Below the pieces are notes generated by a model that made no database searches, had not been told where the DNA came from, and saw nothing but the letters and a program-made list of their open reading frames with translations. Of a stretch of DNA of 21,520 nt, positions 14,833 to 21,520 are shown one piece after another; the first letter of the stretch is position 1, and each line of letters opens with the position of its first letter. The position numbers and the translations under genes were made by a program. Source of the stretch: an uncultured Bacteroides sp. (GTDB lineage Bacteria > Bacteroidota > Bacteroidia > Bacteroidales > Bacteroidaceae). Where the stretch lies: assembly GCA_900553815.1 (NCBI GenBank), contig USEY01000058.1, positions 1 to 21,520 of the forward strand. Direction: 5' to 3'.

Positions 14833-16197
14833 TTAGTCGGCACCATAGGCATAGAGCTCGACAAGGGAGATGTGTGTTTCGTATTCTCGCCACGTATCGG
14901 CAAATACAAACTTGAGGTAGCGCCCTCTGGTAGGAACCAAGTCGAATATCTGTTCTTCAGCCGTATATTTGTCAGCAATGCCAGAACCTACTTCTACCCA
15001 GTTTTGCATGTCGTTGCTGACAAATACTGTAAAGTTCTTAATGTCTCCCAGCCAACTGCCGTTCACCCTCTGTACGAGTCCTACTTGGGTAAACTCACGT
15101 TCTTGTTTTGTGTCAATAACTAAGTGGTGGGGTAGGCTACATTGAGGTTGTCCCGACCACATGGTGTGCCAATAGGTAGAAAGATTACCATCCAACGCAT
15201 GCATGGCGTGGCCTCCATTAGCGCCTTCTCCTGTAGGTTCTTCGGTACATACATCGACTACAGTCCATTCAGACCTATCCCACTTCTTACCAACCAAGCG
15301 AATGGCCGGTACATATATATCATTGGATTCAACAGTCTTGAACATGGACACACTTTCAATGCGAACAGGCAGCATGAAGTAGCCAGACTTCTGACCTTGG
15401 AAATCAGATATGGTTATGTTTACGGAAGATTCCTGCTCGTTGGCTGCCAGCGACACCCGTTCGTCAACCTTGAACGTACCATTAGCTGGTAATTGGTAGG
15501 CAGTGCTGTGTTGAGCATTATACTCGGTCACAAAGTTGTTGTCCACAGCCAAAGTCGCTTCAATATCCCATAAATTATCCACGGTCAATAATCCGAACGG
15601 TACAGTGGTTGTAAAAGAGCCGCTTGTAAAATCGTGGGTGAACATCTCGACTCCGGCACGCTTGAAACCTACTGGAGGTTCTATGACATCCTCTATCAAC
15701 AAGATATATCGACTCATGTCGCTATTGATGGAATCGTTGTCGCTTGTTACTTCCAGTGGAAGCAGCCATCGTGTGTTGTCTACGGTATTCTCAAAGACTT
15801 GCTGCAGTTTTTCTGTATATAACGTTATATTTACCTGTTTGCTTGTTTCCATGGAAAGAAATGACAATTCAGTCACATCAAGTTCATAAGAATCTTGTGG
15901 TATGATTTGGTATGGAATTCCTTCATTGGCCGTATATTCTTGGTCTATGATATTTTGAGAAAGTAAGCCAACTTCGACATGGGCGGTGAGCGATGGATCG
16001 CTGCCTGCCTTACAGATGACAAATGAATAGGTGGTATTCTCTCCTGTATTATACAATGTTATTTCCTTTTCGCCACCATCCTTTATATAAAGAATTTTAT
16101 GGAATTCTTCGGGGAAAAGGTCCTGAATATTGCCTTCATCATTGCAAGCGGCAAACGATAAACATAATAACAATAATAGTATTCCGCTAATTTTCAT
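14833..16197 (-). CDS. Surface glycan-binding lipoprotein: BT_3987/DUF1735-like modules plus F5/8 discoidin domain
   Basis: A 454-residue lipoprotein (lipobox FAAC, Cys18, followed by NDEGN, an acidic context seen in surface-exported Bacteroides lipoproteins). Two beta-sandwich modules of the BT_3987-N/DUF1735 type follow (about 33-172 and 184-300), each with the YILLI/VPAIR-like terminal strand. The C-terminal 150 residues (305-454) are an F5/8 type C (discoidin, CBM32-like) domain with ALDGNLSTYWHT (335-344), FTVFVSNDMQNWVEVG and the closing strand HISLVELYAYG. No catalytic motif is present. Directly after SusD (112-base gap), this is the usual place of the SusE/F-like surface glycan-binding protein that helps SusCD capture substrate. 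The ligand is unknown; discoidin domains often bind terminal galactose, which would fit the GH36 in the operon, but that is inference. Confidence 0.85.
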   Translation of the reverse strand: MKISGILLLLLCLSFAACNDEGNIQDLFPEEFHKILYIKDGGEKEITLYNTGENTTYSFVICKAGSDPSLTAHVEVGLLSQNIIDQEYTANEGIPYQIIPQDSYELDVTELSFLSMETSKQVNITLYTEKLQQVFENTVDNTRWLLPLEVTSDNDSINSDMSRYILLIEDVIEPPVGFKRAGVEMFTHDFTSGSFTTTVPFGLLTVDNLWDIEATLAVDNNFVTEYNAQHSTAYQLPANGTFKVDERVSLAANEQESSVNITISDFQGQKSGYFMLPVRIESVSMFKTVESNDIYVPAIRLVGKKWDRSEWTVVDVCTEEPTGEGANGGHAMHALDGNLSTYWHTMWSGQPQCSLPHHLVIDTKQEREFTQVGLVQRVNGSWLGDIKNFTVFVSNDMQNWVEVGSGIADKYTAEEQIFDLVPTRGRYLKFVFADTWREYETHISLVELYAYGAD

Positions 16198-16309
16198 ATT
16201 CTTATCTAATTAAGTTCTATTTTTATACTTTTAAAATTTAATACCTGTTTCATTGTCGGTTCTGACAGAATATCTCCTTGTCCTTCGTCAATAAAGACAG
16301 GTAGGCAAA

Positions 16310-18274
16310 TTAATAGTAAGGAGCCTGTACTAACTGAGGGTCTGAGTATAATTCAGAGTTAGGTATTGGTAACAAGTACATTCTGTTGTCCCACTTGAAT
16401 GATTGGTCAATATTGACAGGCTGGTTGAAGTCGGTAAATGAAGGATTTTCCACCATAGCATTCAAACCGTAATAGCAGCTTTTACTCATCCGTTCGGGTC
16501 CTTCCACATAACGGGTAATATCTTCAAAACGCATACCTTCCATGTATAATTCGGCAAATCGTTCGTCGCGAACAATTTTTAAGAGATCGTCATACGTTGT
16601 GACATCGGCTGTTGTCAGTGTTGGAATTCCAGCACGGCTACGTACTTTGTTCAGATACGTCAAGGCTTCGTCCATATTCTCGCCTAAATGCGCATCACAT
16701 TCAGCCAACATCAAATAAAGGTCTGCCAAGCGGAATATGGAAAATACGTGGTCATAGCCTAAGGTTAAGTTATTATTGCCGTCAATACCTGTGAATCGGG
16801 TATTAGGATGAACAAATTTTTTGTTGACGAATCCCGTTTGAGACTGGTTGTTTGTTCCGGCGTTTATATTATATCCGTTCTCATTTGAATCTCTCATTCT
16901 CAGTATGAGTGGACTTCCGTTGGCAATAACTGGCGAATATTCGTCACCATCAAAACCAACGCTGGCATAGAAACGTGGTTCCCGGTTGACAAACAGCTTT
17001 ATGATGTCAGTATTGGATAAGCCGGCCGAAGTGAACCATTCTTGTTTGTTATAAAAATCGCTATCGTCTTCAGGCAGTTTTCCATTGGCAGTATAAAAAT
17101 GCTCCATGGTGTATAAGGTAGGCGAGATCCATCCCCATCCACCTCTGTTTACTCCTTGCTGGTCTGTAATGACATAATGAGGGATAGATGCATTGTCCAT
17201 ATTAGGAGCTATGTTCAACATGCCCCAAATAAACTCTGTACTTCCTTCGTTAGGACCACAAACCGGTACATAGCGCATCAGCATGACCCGTTTGGCAAAT
17301 TCCTCACCTTCTTCCGTATTCACATCCACACCTGGAATCTGTGGAAGTGGAATATTATCAGCAAGTCGGCGAACCTCTGAACCGTCAAGGTCAAACAATT
17401 TGTGTCCGGCTGCTTCCGCTTCGGTAATTGCATCGATGCAAGCCTGTCTGGCCACTGCCCATTTCTCACGTTGATAAGTAAAGCTTACCAACTCTTTGCC
17501 ATATCCGGGGGTCTCATAATTCTTGTTAGCCCATGATTTATTAGGGAATTCCCCGTTATAAAGCGGAGAGGCGGCCAGCAAACGTACTTTTGCTATCAAC
17601 ATCTTTGCCATGGCCTTGGTAGCTCTTCCATAGTACTGGGCATTGGAGTATTTTTCAGGTAAATAGGGATATGCTTCCTCACATGTATTTGCTACGTAAT
17701 CTGCACAATAATCAAAATGTGAACGACCAGGTAAAGCACCTTGTGCCGTATTCATGTCTGGAATTTCGTCCATAATGGGAATAGGGCCGAATTGTACCAT
17801 GGCCCTATAGTGAAAGTAGGCTTTCAAGAATTTGGCTTCGGCAAGATATTGTTCTTTGTCTGTTGAAGACAAATTAGGAATCGTTGCCTGCGTCAGGTCC
17901 CTGATGTAAAGGTTGCAATATCCAATGGCGTCATAATAATTATTCCAGGGCACTTCATAGCTTTCTGCTGTTACACCCGATATCTGGTTCCACTGTAAGC
18001 GCTGGAACTGGCTATTGGTCGTAGTGGTAGCCACAAATTCGTCACTTCCATAGCGTAAAGAGAATATATGGAGAGGAATAACTCTCGCATCGCCTTGAAT
18101 GGGTCCGTAACAACCATACAAATACTCCAAAGCATCCACCGGGGTTACTAACAGGTCGTCATAGTCTACTGTTTCTACAGGCACTACGTCAAGGTAACTA
18201 CATGAATTGATACTTATCATTAAGGACATTGCCATTGTAATGCCCAGAAATCTATTTTTTAATGTTGTTTTCAT
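16310..18274 (-). CDS. SusD/RagB-family nutrient-binding outer-membrane lipoprotein
   Basis: A 654-residue lipoprotein (signal ending INSC, Cys25) with the SusD family layout: an N-terminal helical TPR-like scaffold (about 110-300; WNNYYDAIGYCNLYIRD and AEAKFLKAYFHYRAMVQFG), a variable central ligand-binding region, and the conserved C-terminal motif FRLADLYLMLAEC (514-526) followed by VRDERFAELYMEGMRF (565-583 region). It is on the long side for the family (usually 500-600). It would lie over SusC as the lid that captures oligosaccharides at the cell surface. The start ATG at 18274 is 28 bases after the SusC stop, so the two are co-translated. Many Trp/Tyr residues in the central region (for example GGWGWISPTLYTMEHFY) could stack on sugar rings. 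The glycan is not predictable from sequence alone. Confidence 0.94.
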   Translation of the reverse strand: MKTTLKNRFLGITMAMSLMISINSCSYLDVVPVETVDYDDLLVTPVDALEYLYGCYGPIQGDARVIPLHIFSLRYGSDEFVATTTTNSQFQRLQWNQISGVTAESYEVPWNNYYDAIGYCNLYIRDLTQATIPNLSSTDKEQYLAEAKFLKAYFHYRAMVQFGPIPIMDEIPDMNTAQGALPGRSHFDYCADYVANTCEEAYPYLPEKYSNAQYYGRATKAMAKMLIAKVRLLAASPLYNGEFPNKSWANKNYETPGYGKELVSFTYQREKWAVARQACIDAITEAEAAGHKLFDLDGSEVRRLADNIPLPQIPGVDVNTEEGEEFAKRVMLMRYVPVCGPNEGSTEFIWGMLNIAPNMDNASIPHYVITDQQGVNRGGWGWISPTLYTMEHFYTANGKLPEDDSDFYNKQEWFTSAGLSNTDIIKLFVNREPRFYASVGFDGDEYSPVIANGSPLILRMRDSNENGYNINAGTNNQSQTGFVNKKFVHPNTRFTGIDGNNNLTLGYDHVFSIFRLADLYLMLAECDAHLGENMDEALTYLNKVRSRAGIPTLTTADVTTYDDLLKIVRDERFAELYMEGMRFEDITRYVEGPERMSKSCYYGLNAMVENPSFTDFNQPVNIDQSFKWDNRMYLLPIPNSELYSDPQLVQAPYY

Positions 18275-18302
18275 AAATTATGACTGTCTATTTATAGAAG
18301 TA

Positions 18303-21300
18303 TTAGAAACTAAATTGTACACCCAAGTTGAATGTCCGGTTCATGGGGTATGAATTGTAAGTTAACTCTGGGTCCCAATATTTAAAGGGCGACCAAACTG
18401 CCAAGTTTTCTCCACTGAAATAAATGCGGCAATAGGGCAGGCGGTAGCCTATCTCCAAAGTCTTGAAACGTAAGAAGCTCGTGTTCCTCATCCAAAAGCT
18501 GCTGGGCTGCAAATTATTGGCTATCTGTGCCTGGGTGACACCCATACGCGGCCAAGCCACGTTGGCATTGTTACCATCTTCAGTCCAATGGCTGTCGGCA
18601 ATCCATTTCATTAAGTTCGTACTGCCATGGAATGTTGTCTGTACAAACGGGTAAATATCTTCCGTTCCGTTGATCAGCATGGTGCGACGTTTGGCCGAAC
18701 CATTGAAGAACACACTGAAATCAAAGTTCTTCCACATCACACTTGCACCAAATCCATACTGAATGCGAGGGATATTTCCATAGGGAGATAATACAACCTT
18801 GTCCTCTTCGGAAATCTTGCCGTCACCGTTCACATCACGATATTTGATATCGCCTGGCATAACAGTGCTTCCAAAGTTATCTTGAGAAGCATGATTGGTA
18901 ATGTCGTCCCAGTCTTCAAACAGGCCTTCGGCTATGTAGCCGCGCGTGCAGTCCAACGGTTTACCCGTTTCCGTCTGCCATGAATATGGGTAAAGGGGTT
19001 CATCCTTATATACATATTTGTTTTTGGTGTACGTGTAATTGAATCTCAAATCTACACTCAAGTCTTTTTTCAATTCTTTCCTCCAGTTCAGACTCAGTTC
19101 AAAACCTTCATTGTCTACTTTACCAATATTGGACCAAGGAGTAGCCACTTCATATCCCATCAAACGAGGGAAGGAGGCTCGTTTTAACAAAATTCGGTCT
19201 CTCCTATATTTATAATAGTCGAGGGTGACATCTAGCTGATTGAAGAGTCGCAAGTCCAAACCTATATCGAATTGCTTAGAGCGTTCCCAGTGGGCATCGG
19301 TAATAGGATACTGCTTTATTCGAGGACCCGACCAAAGTTGACTGTTGGCACTATTGGTTCCTGAAGTAAATCCCCAACTACCTGTCAGATTGATATCATA
19401 TTTATAAAGGAAGTGGGGCGCACCAGCCTGAGTTCCACTTTCATCGCTTCCTACCAAGCCATAGGATGTTCTAATTTTGAAATGGTCAATGTATTTCTGG
19501 AGCGGTTCCCAGAACTTCTCACTGCTGACAACCCATCCCAAAGACACGGCGGGGAAGAACTCGAAACGTTCACCCTCGGCCAGACGCTCCGTACCATTGT
19601 ATCCGAAATTGACTTCAGCCAAATACTTGTGGTCATAATCGTAAGTGAAGCGACCAGATAATCCTTGATTCCTATTGGGCAAAACGTCCGAACGATATTC
19701 GCGCATCATATACATCAACATACCTGTAACAAAATGCTTACCAAAGTTGCGGTCGTAGTTTAGACGGGCGTCAAAATAGAACGTTTGATCTCCCCATTTG
19801 CTGACTCCGGATTCGCTGATATAGTCTGAACCAACTTGCAACTGTTGCAACTCGTAGCTTTCTGGACTATCTGGATTCCAACTGCCGGGAACCATTTCGT
19901 AATAATAAGGGGTAAGAGAACGGGTGTAATAGTTTTGCGAATAATTGTTGAAGTTCACCAATCCGGTCAGTGACAAGCCTTTCGTTATGAAATCTAACTT
20001 CTGATCTATATTTAACGATACATTTAACTTGTTCGTATTTTCTTCCTTGAATGAATTAAGCATCTCGGCATAAGGATTGGCAAAGTAGGTGCCGGTTTGC
20101 AATAAGCCGCTACCAAACATTATATGAGAGCTGCCGTTTGACGGATAATATGCCGGGAATTCCACAGGATTGTTGAAGTAAATCTGCTTGAAAATGTCTT
20201 CAAACGACTTGTTGGGTGACTTAATATTGAATATCTGTGTGTTCATTCTCAACCCCAACTTGGTGGTGGAAGTTACCTTGTATTCAATATTGTTTTGGAA
20301 CATATAAGCCCAACGATTGTAATTGTTGTTTAAAGAATAATTCTGAGGTATGTCCAGAATACCACTATCGTGATTTGCTTGGATGCTCATATAGTAAGTG
20401 ACGCGCGAACCGCCGCCTTCGATGTTGATGTTCGCCCGCTGGCTTTGCATGTGGTCCTTGAACATCAAGTCGTACCAATCCACATTAGGATATGCGTATG
20501 GATTGACATTGTTAGCTGTACGTTCAATCTGCTCTTGGCTATATTTAGGGGTAGCTGTAGCCGTGCGGCTCAACAGAGCTTCATTATAGAGGTTCATGTA
20601 AGTTACACCGTCGGCATACTCTACTGCATTGACTGGTTTCAAGAACGAGTGCTCGTATGTTGCCCTAATCTTAGCCTTGGTATTTTCGGCACCCGACTTT
20701 GTCGTCACCAGCATCACACCGTTTGCACCGCGCGCGCCGTAAATGGCGGTGGCAGAAGCATCCTTAAGTATGGAGAAGTTGGCAATGCTTTCAGCCGGCA
20801 GGTTGTTCAAGTCGCCCACCGAGATTTCCACACCGTCCAATAGGATTAATGGTGTGGCTCGTCCGCCAAAAGTGCCTATTCCGCGGATATAGAACGACGA
20901 ATAAGACCCGGGCTCTCCACCGCCACTTTGGGATATTATACCGGAAAGTTGTCCGGCCAAATTGTTGGTCAATGAGGAACTAGGTACTTTGAGCGAGGTT
21001 CCCTTCACGCTTGTTATGGCACCAGTCACAGATATTTTCTTTTGAGTACCTGCTCCTACCACCACTACTTCGCTCAACATCTGGTCGTCGGGCAACAGTT
21101 GTATGCTGACCACACCTTGGTCCGTAATATATACCTCCTGAGCGGTATATCCCACATAACTGACTTCCAATGTACAGGATTTGTCGTCATCAATAGACAA
21201 TGTAAAGTGTCCGTCCGCATCCGTAATCACACCCACGGATGTTCCTTTGATTAAAATGCTGGCACCAATCAATGGAGAACCGTCATTGCCGTCTACTACT

Positions 21301-21458
21301 GTGCCGCTTAGACTTCGCTTCTTTTGCGGCGTTGTCACGTTTTCTTTCTGTGTGACACTTGTCACATGCTGTTGGTCGTATGCGTACATCTCGCTAAGTG
21401 AGTTATAGCATAACACTATTGCCAACAGTCTTCCTAACAAGTTACTTTTGTTTTTCAT
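18303..21458 (-). CDS. SusC/RagA-family TonB-linked outer-membrane transporter
   Basis: A 1051-residue TonB-dependent oligosaccharide importer. I place the start at the ATG at 21458 (MKNKSNLLG...); the open frame extends four codons upstream only through a TTG at 21470. A signal peptide (about 1-27) is followed by a polar linker, a carboxypeptidase-regulatory-like domain (about 48-122; LSGTVVDGNDGSPLIGASI), the TonB-box region and plug (about 125-256; LSEVVVVGAGTQKK, FYIRGIG, LILLDGVEI, ILKDASATAIYGARGANGV), and a 22-stranded barrel ending NLGVQFSF. These are the standard SusC signatures and length. It is the first gene of the operon, with susD 28 bases downstream. A palindrome lies 16 bases upstream of the start; most of the promoter is outside the window. 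Confidence 0.95.
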   Translation of the reverse strand: MKNKSNLLGRLLAIVLCYNSLSEMYAYDQQHVTSVTQKENVTTPQKKRSLSGTVVDGNDGSPLIGASILIKGTSVGVITDADGHFTLSIDDDKSCTLEVSYVGYTAQEVYITDQGVVSIQLLPDDQMLSEVVVVGAGTQKKISVTGAITSVKGTSLKVPSSSLTNNLAGQLSGIISQSGGGEPGSYSSFYIRGIGTFGGRATPLILLDGVEISVGDLNNLPAESIANFSILKDASATAIYGARGANGVMLVTTKSGAENTKAKIRATYEHSFLKPVNAVEYADGVTYMNLYNEALLSRTATATPKYSQEQIERTANNVNPYAYPNVDWYDLMFKDHMQSQRANINIEGGGSRVTYYMSIQANHDSGILDIPQNYSLNNNYNRWAYMFQNNIEYKVTSTTKLGLRMNTQIFNIKSPNKSFEDIFKQIYFNNPVEFPAYYPSNGSSHIMFGSGLLQTGTYFANPYAEMLNSFKEENTNKLNVSLNIDQKLDFITKGLSLTGLVNFNNYSQNYYTRSLTPYYYEMVPGSWNPDSPESYELQQLQVGSDYISESGVSKWGDQTFYFDARLNYDRNFGKHFVTGMLMYMMREYRSDVLPNRNQGLSGRFTYDYDHKYLAEVNFGYNGTERLAEGERFEFFPAVSLGWVVSSEKFWEPLQKYIDHFKIRTSYGLVGSDESGTQAGAPHFLYKYDINLTGSWGFTSGTNSANSQLWSGPRIKQYPITDAHWERSKQFDIGLDLRLFNQLDVTLDYYKYRRDRILLKRASFPRLMGYEVATPWSNIGKVDNEGFELSLNWRKELKKDLSVDLRFNYTYTKNKYVYKDEPLYPYSWQTETGKPLDCTRGYIAEGLFEDWDDITNHASQDNFGSTVMPGDIKYRDVNGDGKISEEDKVVLSPYGNIPRIQYGFGASVMWKNFDFSVFFNGSAKRRTMLINGTEDIYPFVQTTFHGSTNLMKWIADSHWTEDGNNANVAWPRMGVTQAQIANNLQPSSFWMRNTSFLRFKTLEIGYRLPYCRIYFSGENLAVWSPFKYWDPELTYNSYPMNRTFNLGVQFSF

Positions 21459-21474
21459 ACTATTAATCAATACT

Positions 21475-21492
21475 TCGGTAAATTTTTACCGA
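21475..21492. promoter_or_regulatory. Palindrome in the susC leader
   Basis: TCGGTAAATTTTTACCGA is a perfect 8-bp inverted repeat with a 2-base centre, 16 bases upstream of the susC ATG. It may be an operator or a leader hairpin that affects initiation. A -7-like TATGTTTA (21511-21504 on the minus strand; consensus TAnnTTTG) lies just upstream, which would put the palindrome in the transcribed leader. The -33 region falls at or beyond the window edge, so the promoter assignment is weak. Confidence 0.45.
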
Positions 21493-21520
21493 TAAATTAA
21501 AATTAAACATAGAATCGGCA

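Noticed and set aside
16242..16303. Inverted repeat TACCTGT/ACAGGTA between SusD and the surface lipoprotein
   Set aside because: Only 7-bp arms with a long 48-base loop and no continuous inner pairing; too weak to call.
21459..21470. Upstream TTG start for SusC
   Set aside because: The ATG four codons later gives a normal signal peptide (MKNKSNLLG...), and TTG starts are uncommon in Bacteroides.

Overview
The window looks like a polysaccharide utilisation locus (PUL) from a gut Bacteroidales bacterium (Bacteroides/Phocaeicola type). The evidence is a SusC/SusD pair, a hybrid two-component sensor-regulator in one polypeptide, lipoprotein glycoside hydrolases with short lipoboxes, and TAnnTTTG-type promoter elements. 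All convincing genes are on the minus strand, so transcription runs from the right edge to the left.

Read in transcription order: a SusC-type TonB-dependent transporter (21458-18303), a SusD-type glycan-binding lipoprotein (18274-16310), a surface lipoprotein with two BT_3987/DUF1735-like modules and a C-terminal F5/8 (discoidin) domain (16197-14833), a GH3 beta-glycosidase lipoprotein (14718-12445), a GH32 fructan/sucrose hydrolase lipoprotein (12183-10312), a GH36 alpha-galactosidase (10290-8095), an MFS sugar transporter (7964-6795), a PfkB fructokinase (6790-5900), a hybrid two-component system with a periplasmic sugar-binding sensor (5753-3003), a second TonB-dependent receptor with no SusD partner (2571-214), and the first 31 codons of a second GH32 gene running off the left edge (93-1).

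The core (GH32, fructokinase, MFS permease, periplasmic-binding-protein HTCS, SusCD) matches the known Bacteroides fructan/fructose PUL, whose regulator (BT1754 in B. thetaiotaomicron) senses free fructose. The GH36 and GH3 enzymes are extra. They suggest that this version also handles sucrose-based oligosaccharides carrying galactose (raffinose family) or beta-linked glucose, rather than only levan or inulin. The proposed flow is surface capture and import by SusCD and the discoidin lipoprotein, trimming by GH3/GH32/GH36, uptake of fructose by the MFS permease, phosphorylation by fructokinase, and induction by fructose through the HTCS.

The spacers carry structure that the genes do not explain: an about 92-bp imperfect palindrome (12296-12387), opposed 9-bp repeat arrays between GH36 and the permease (7974-8091), a four-copy 21-bp tandem repeat after the HTCS (2895-2978), GAAAC/ATGAAAC operator-like sites before the orphan receptor (2654-2723), several hairpins, and an 18-codon mini-ORF overlapping a hairpin (5832-5888). 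The two GH32 gene starts are 98/100 identical over 100 bp in direct orientation, 12.09 kb apart. Base composition changes sharply between blocks, suggesting a mosaic locus. I see no rRNA, tRNA, CRISPR array or transposase.
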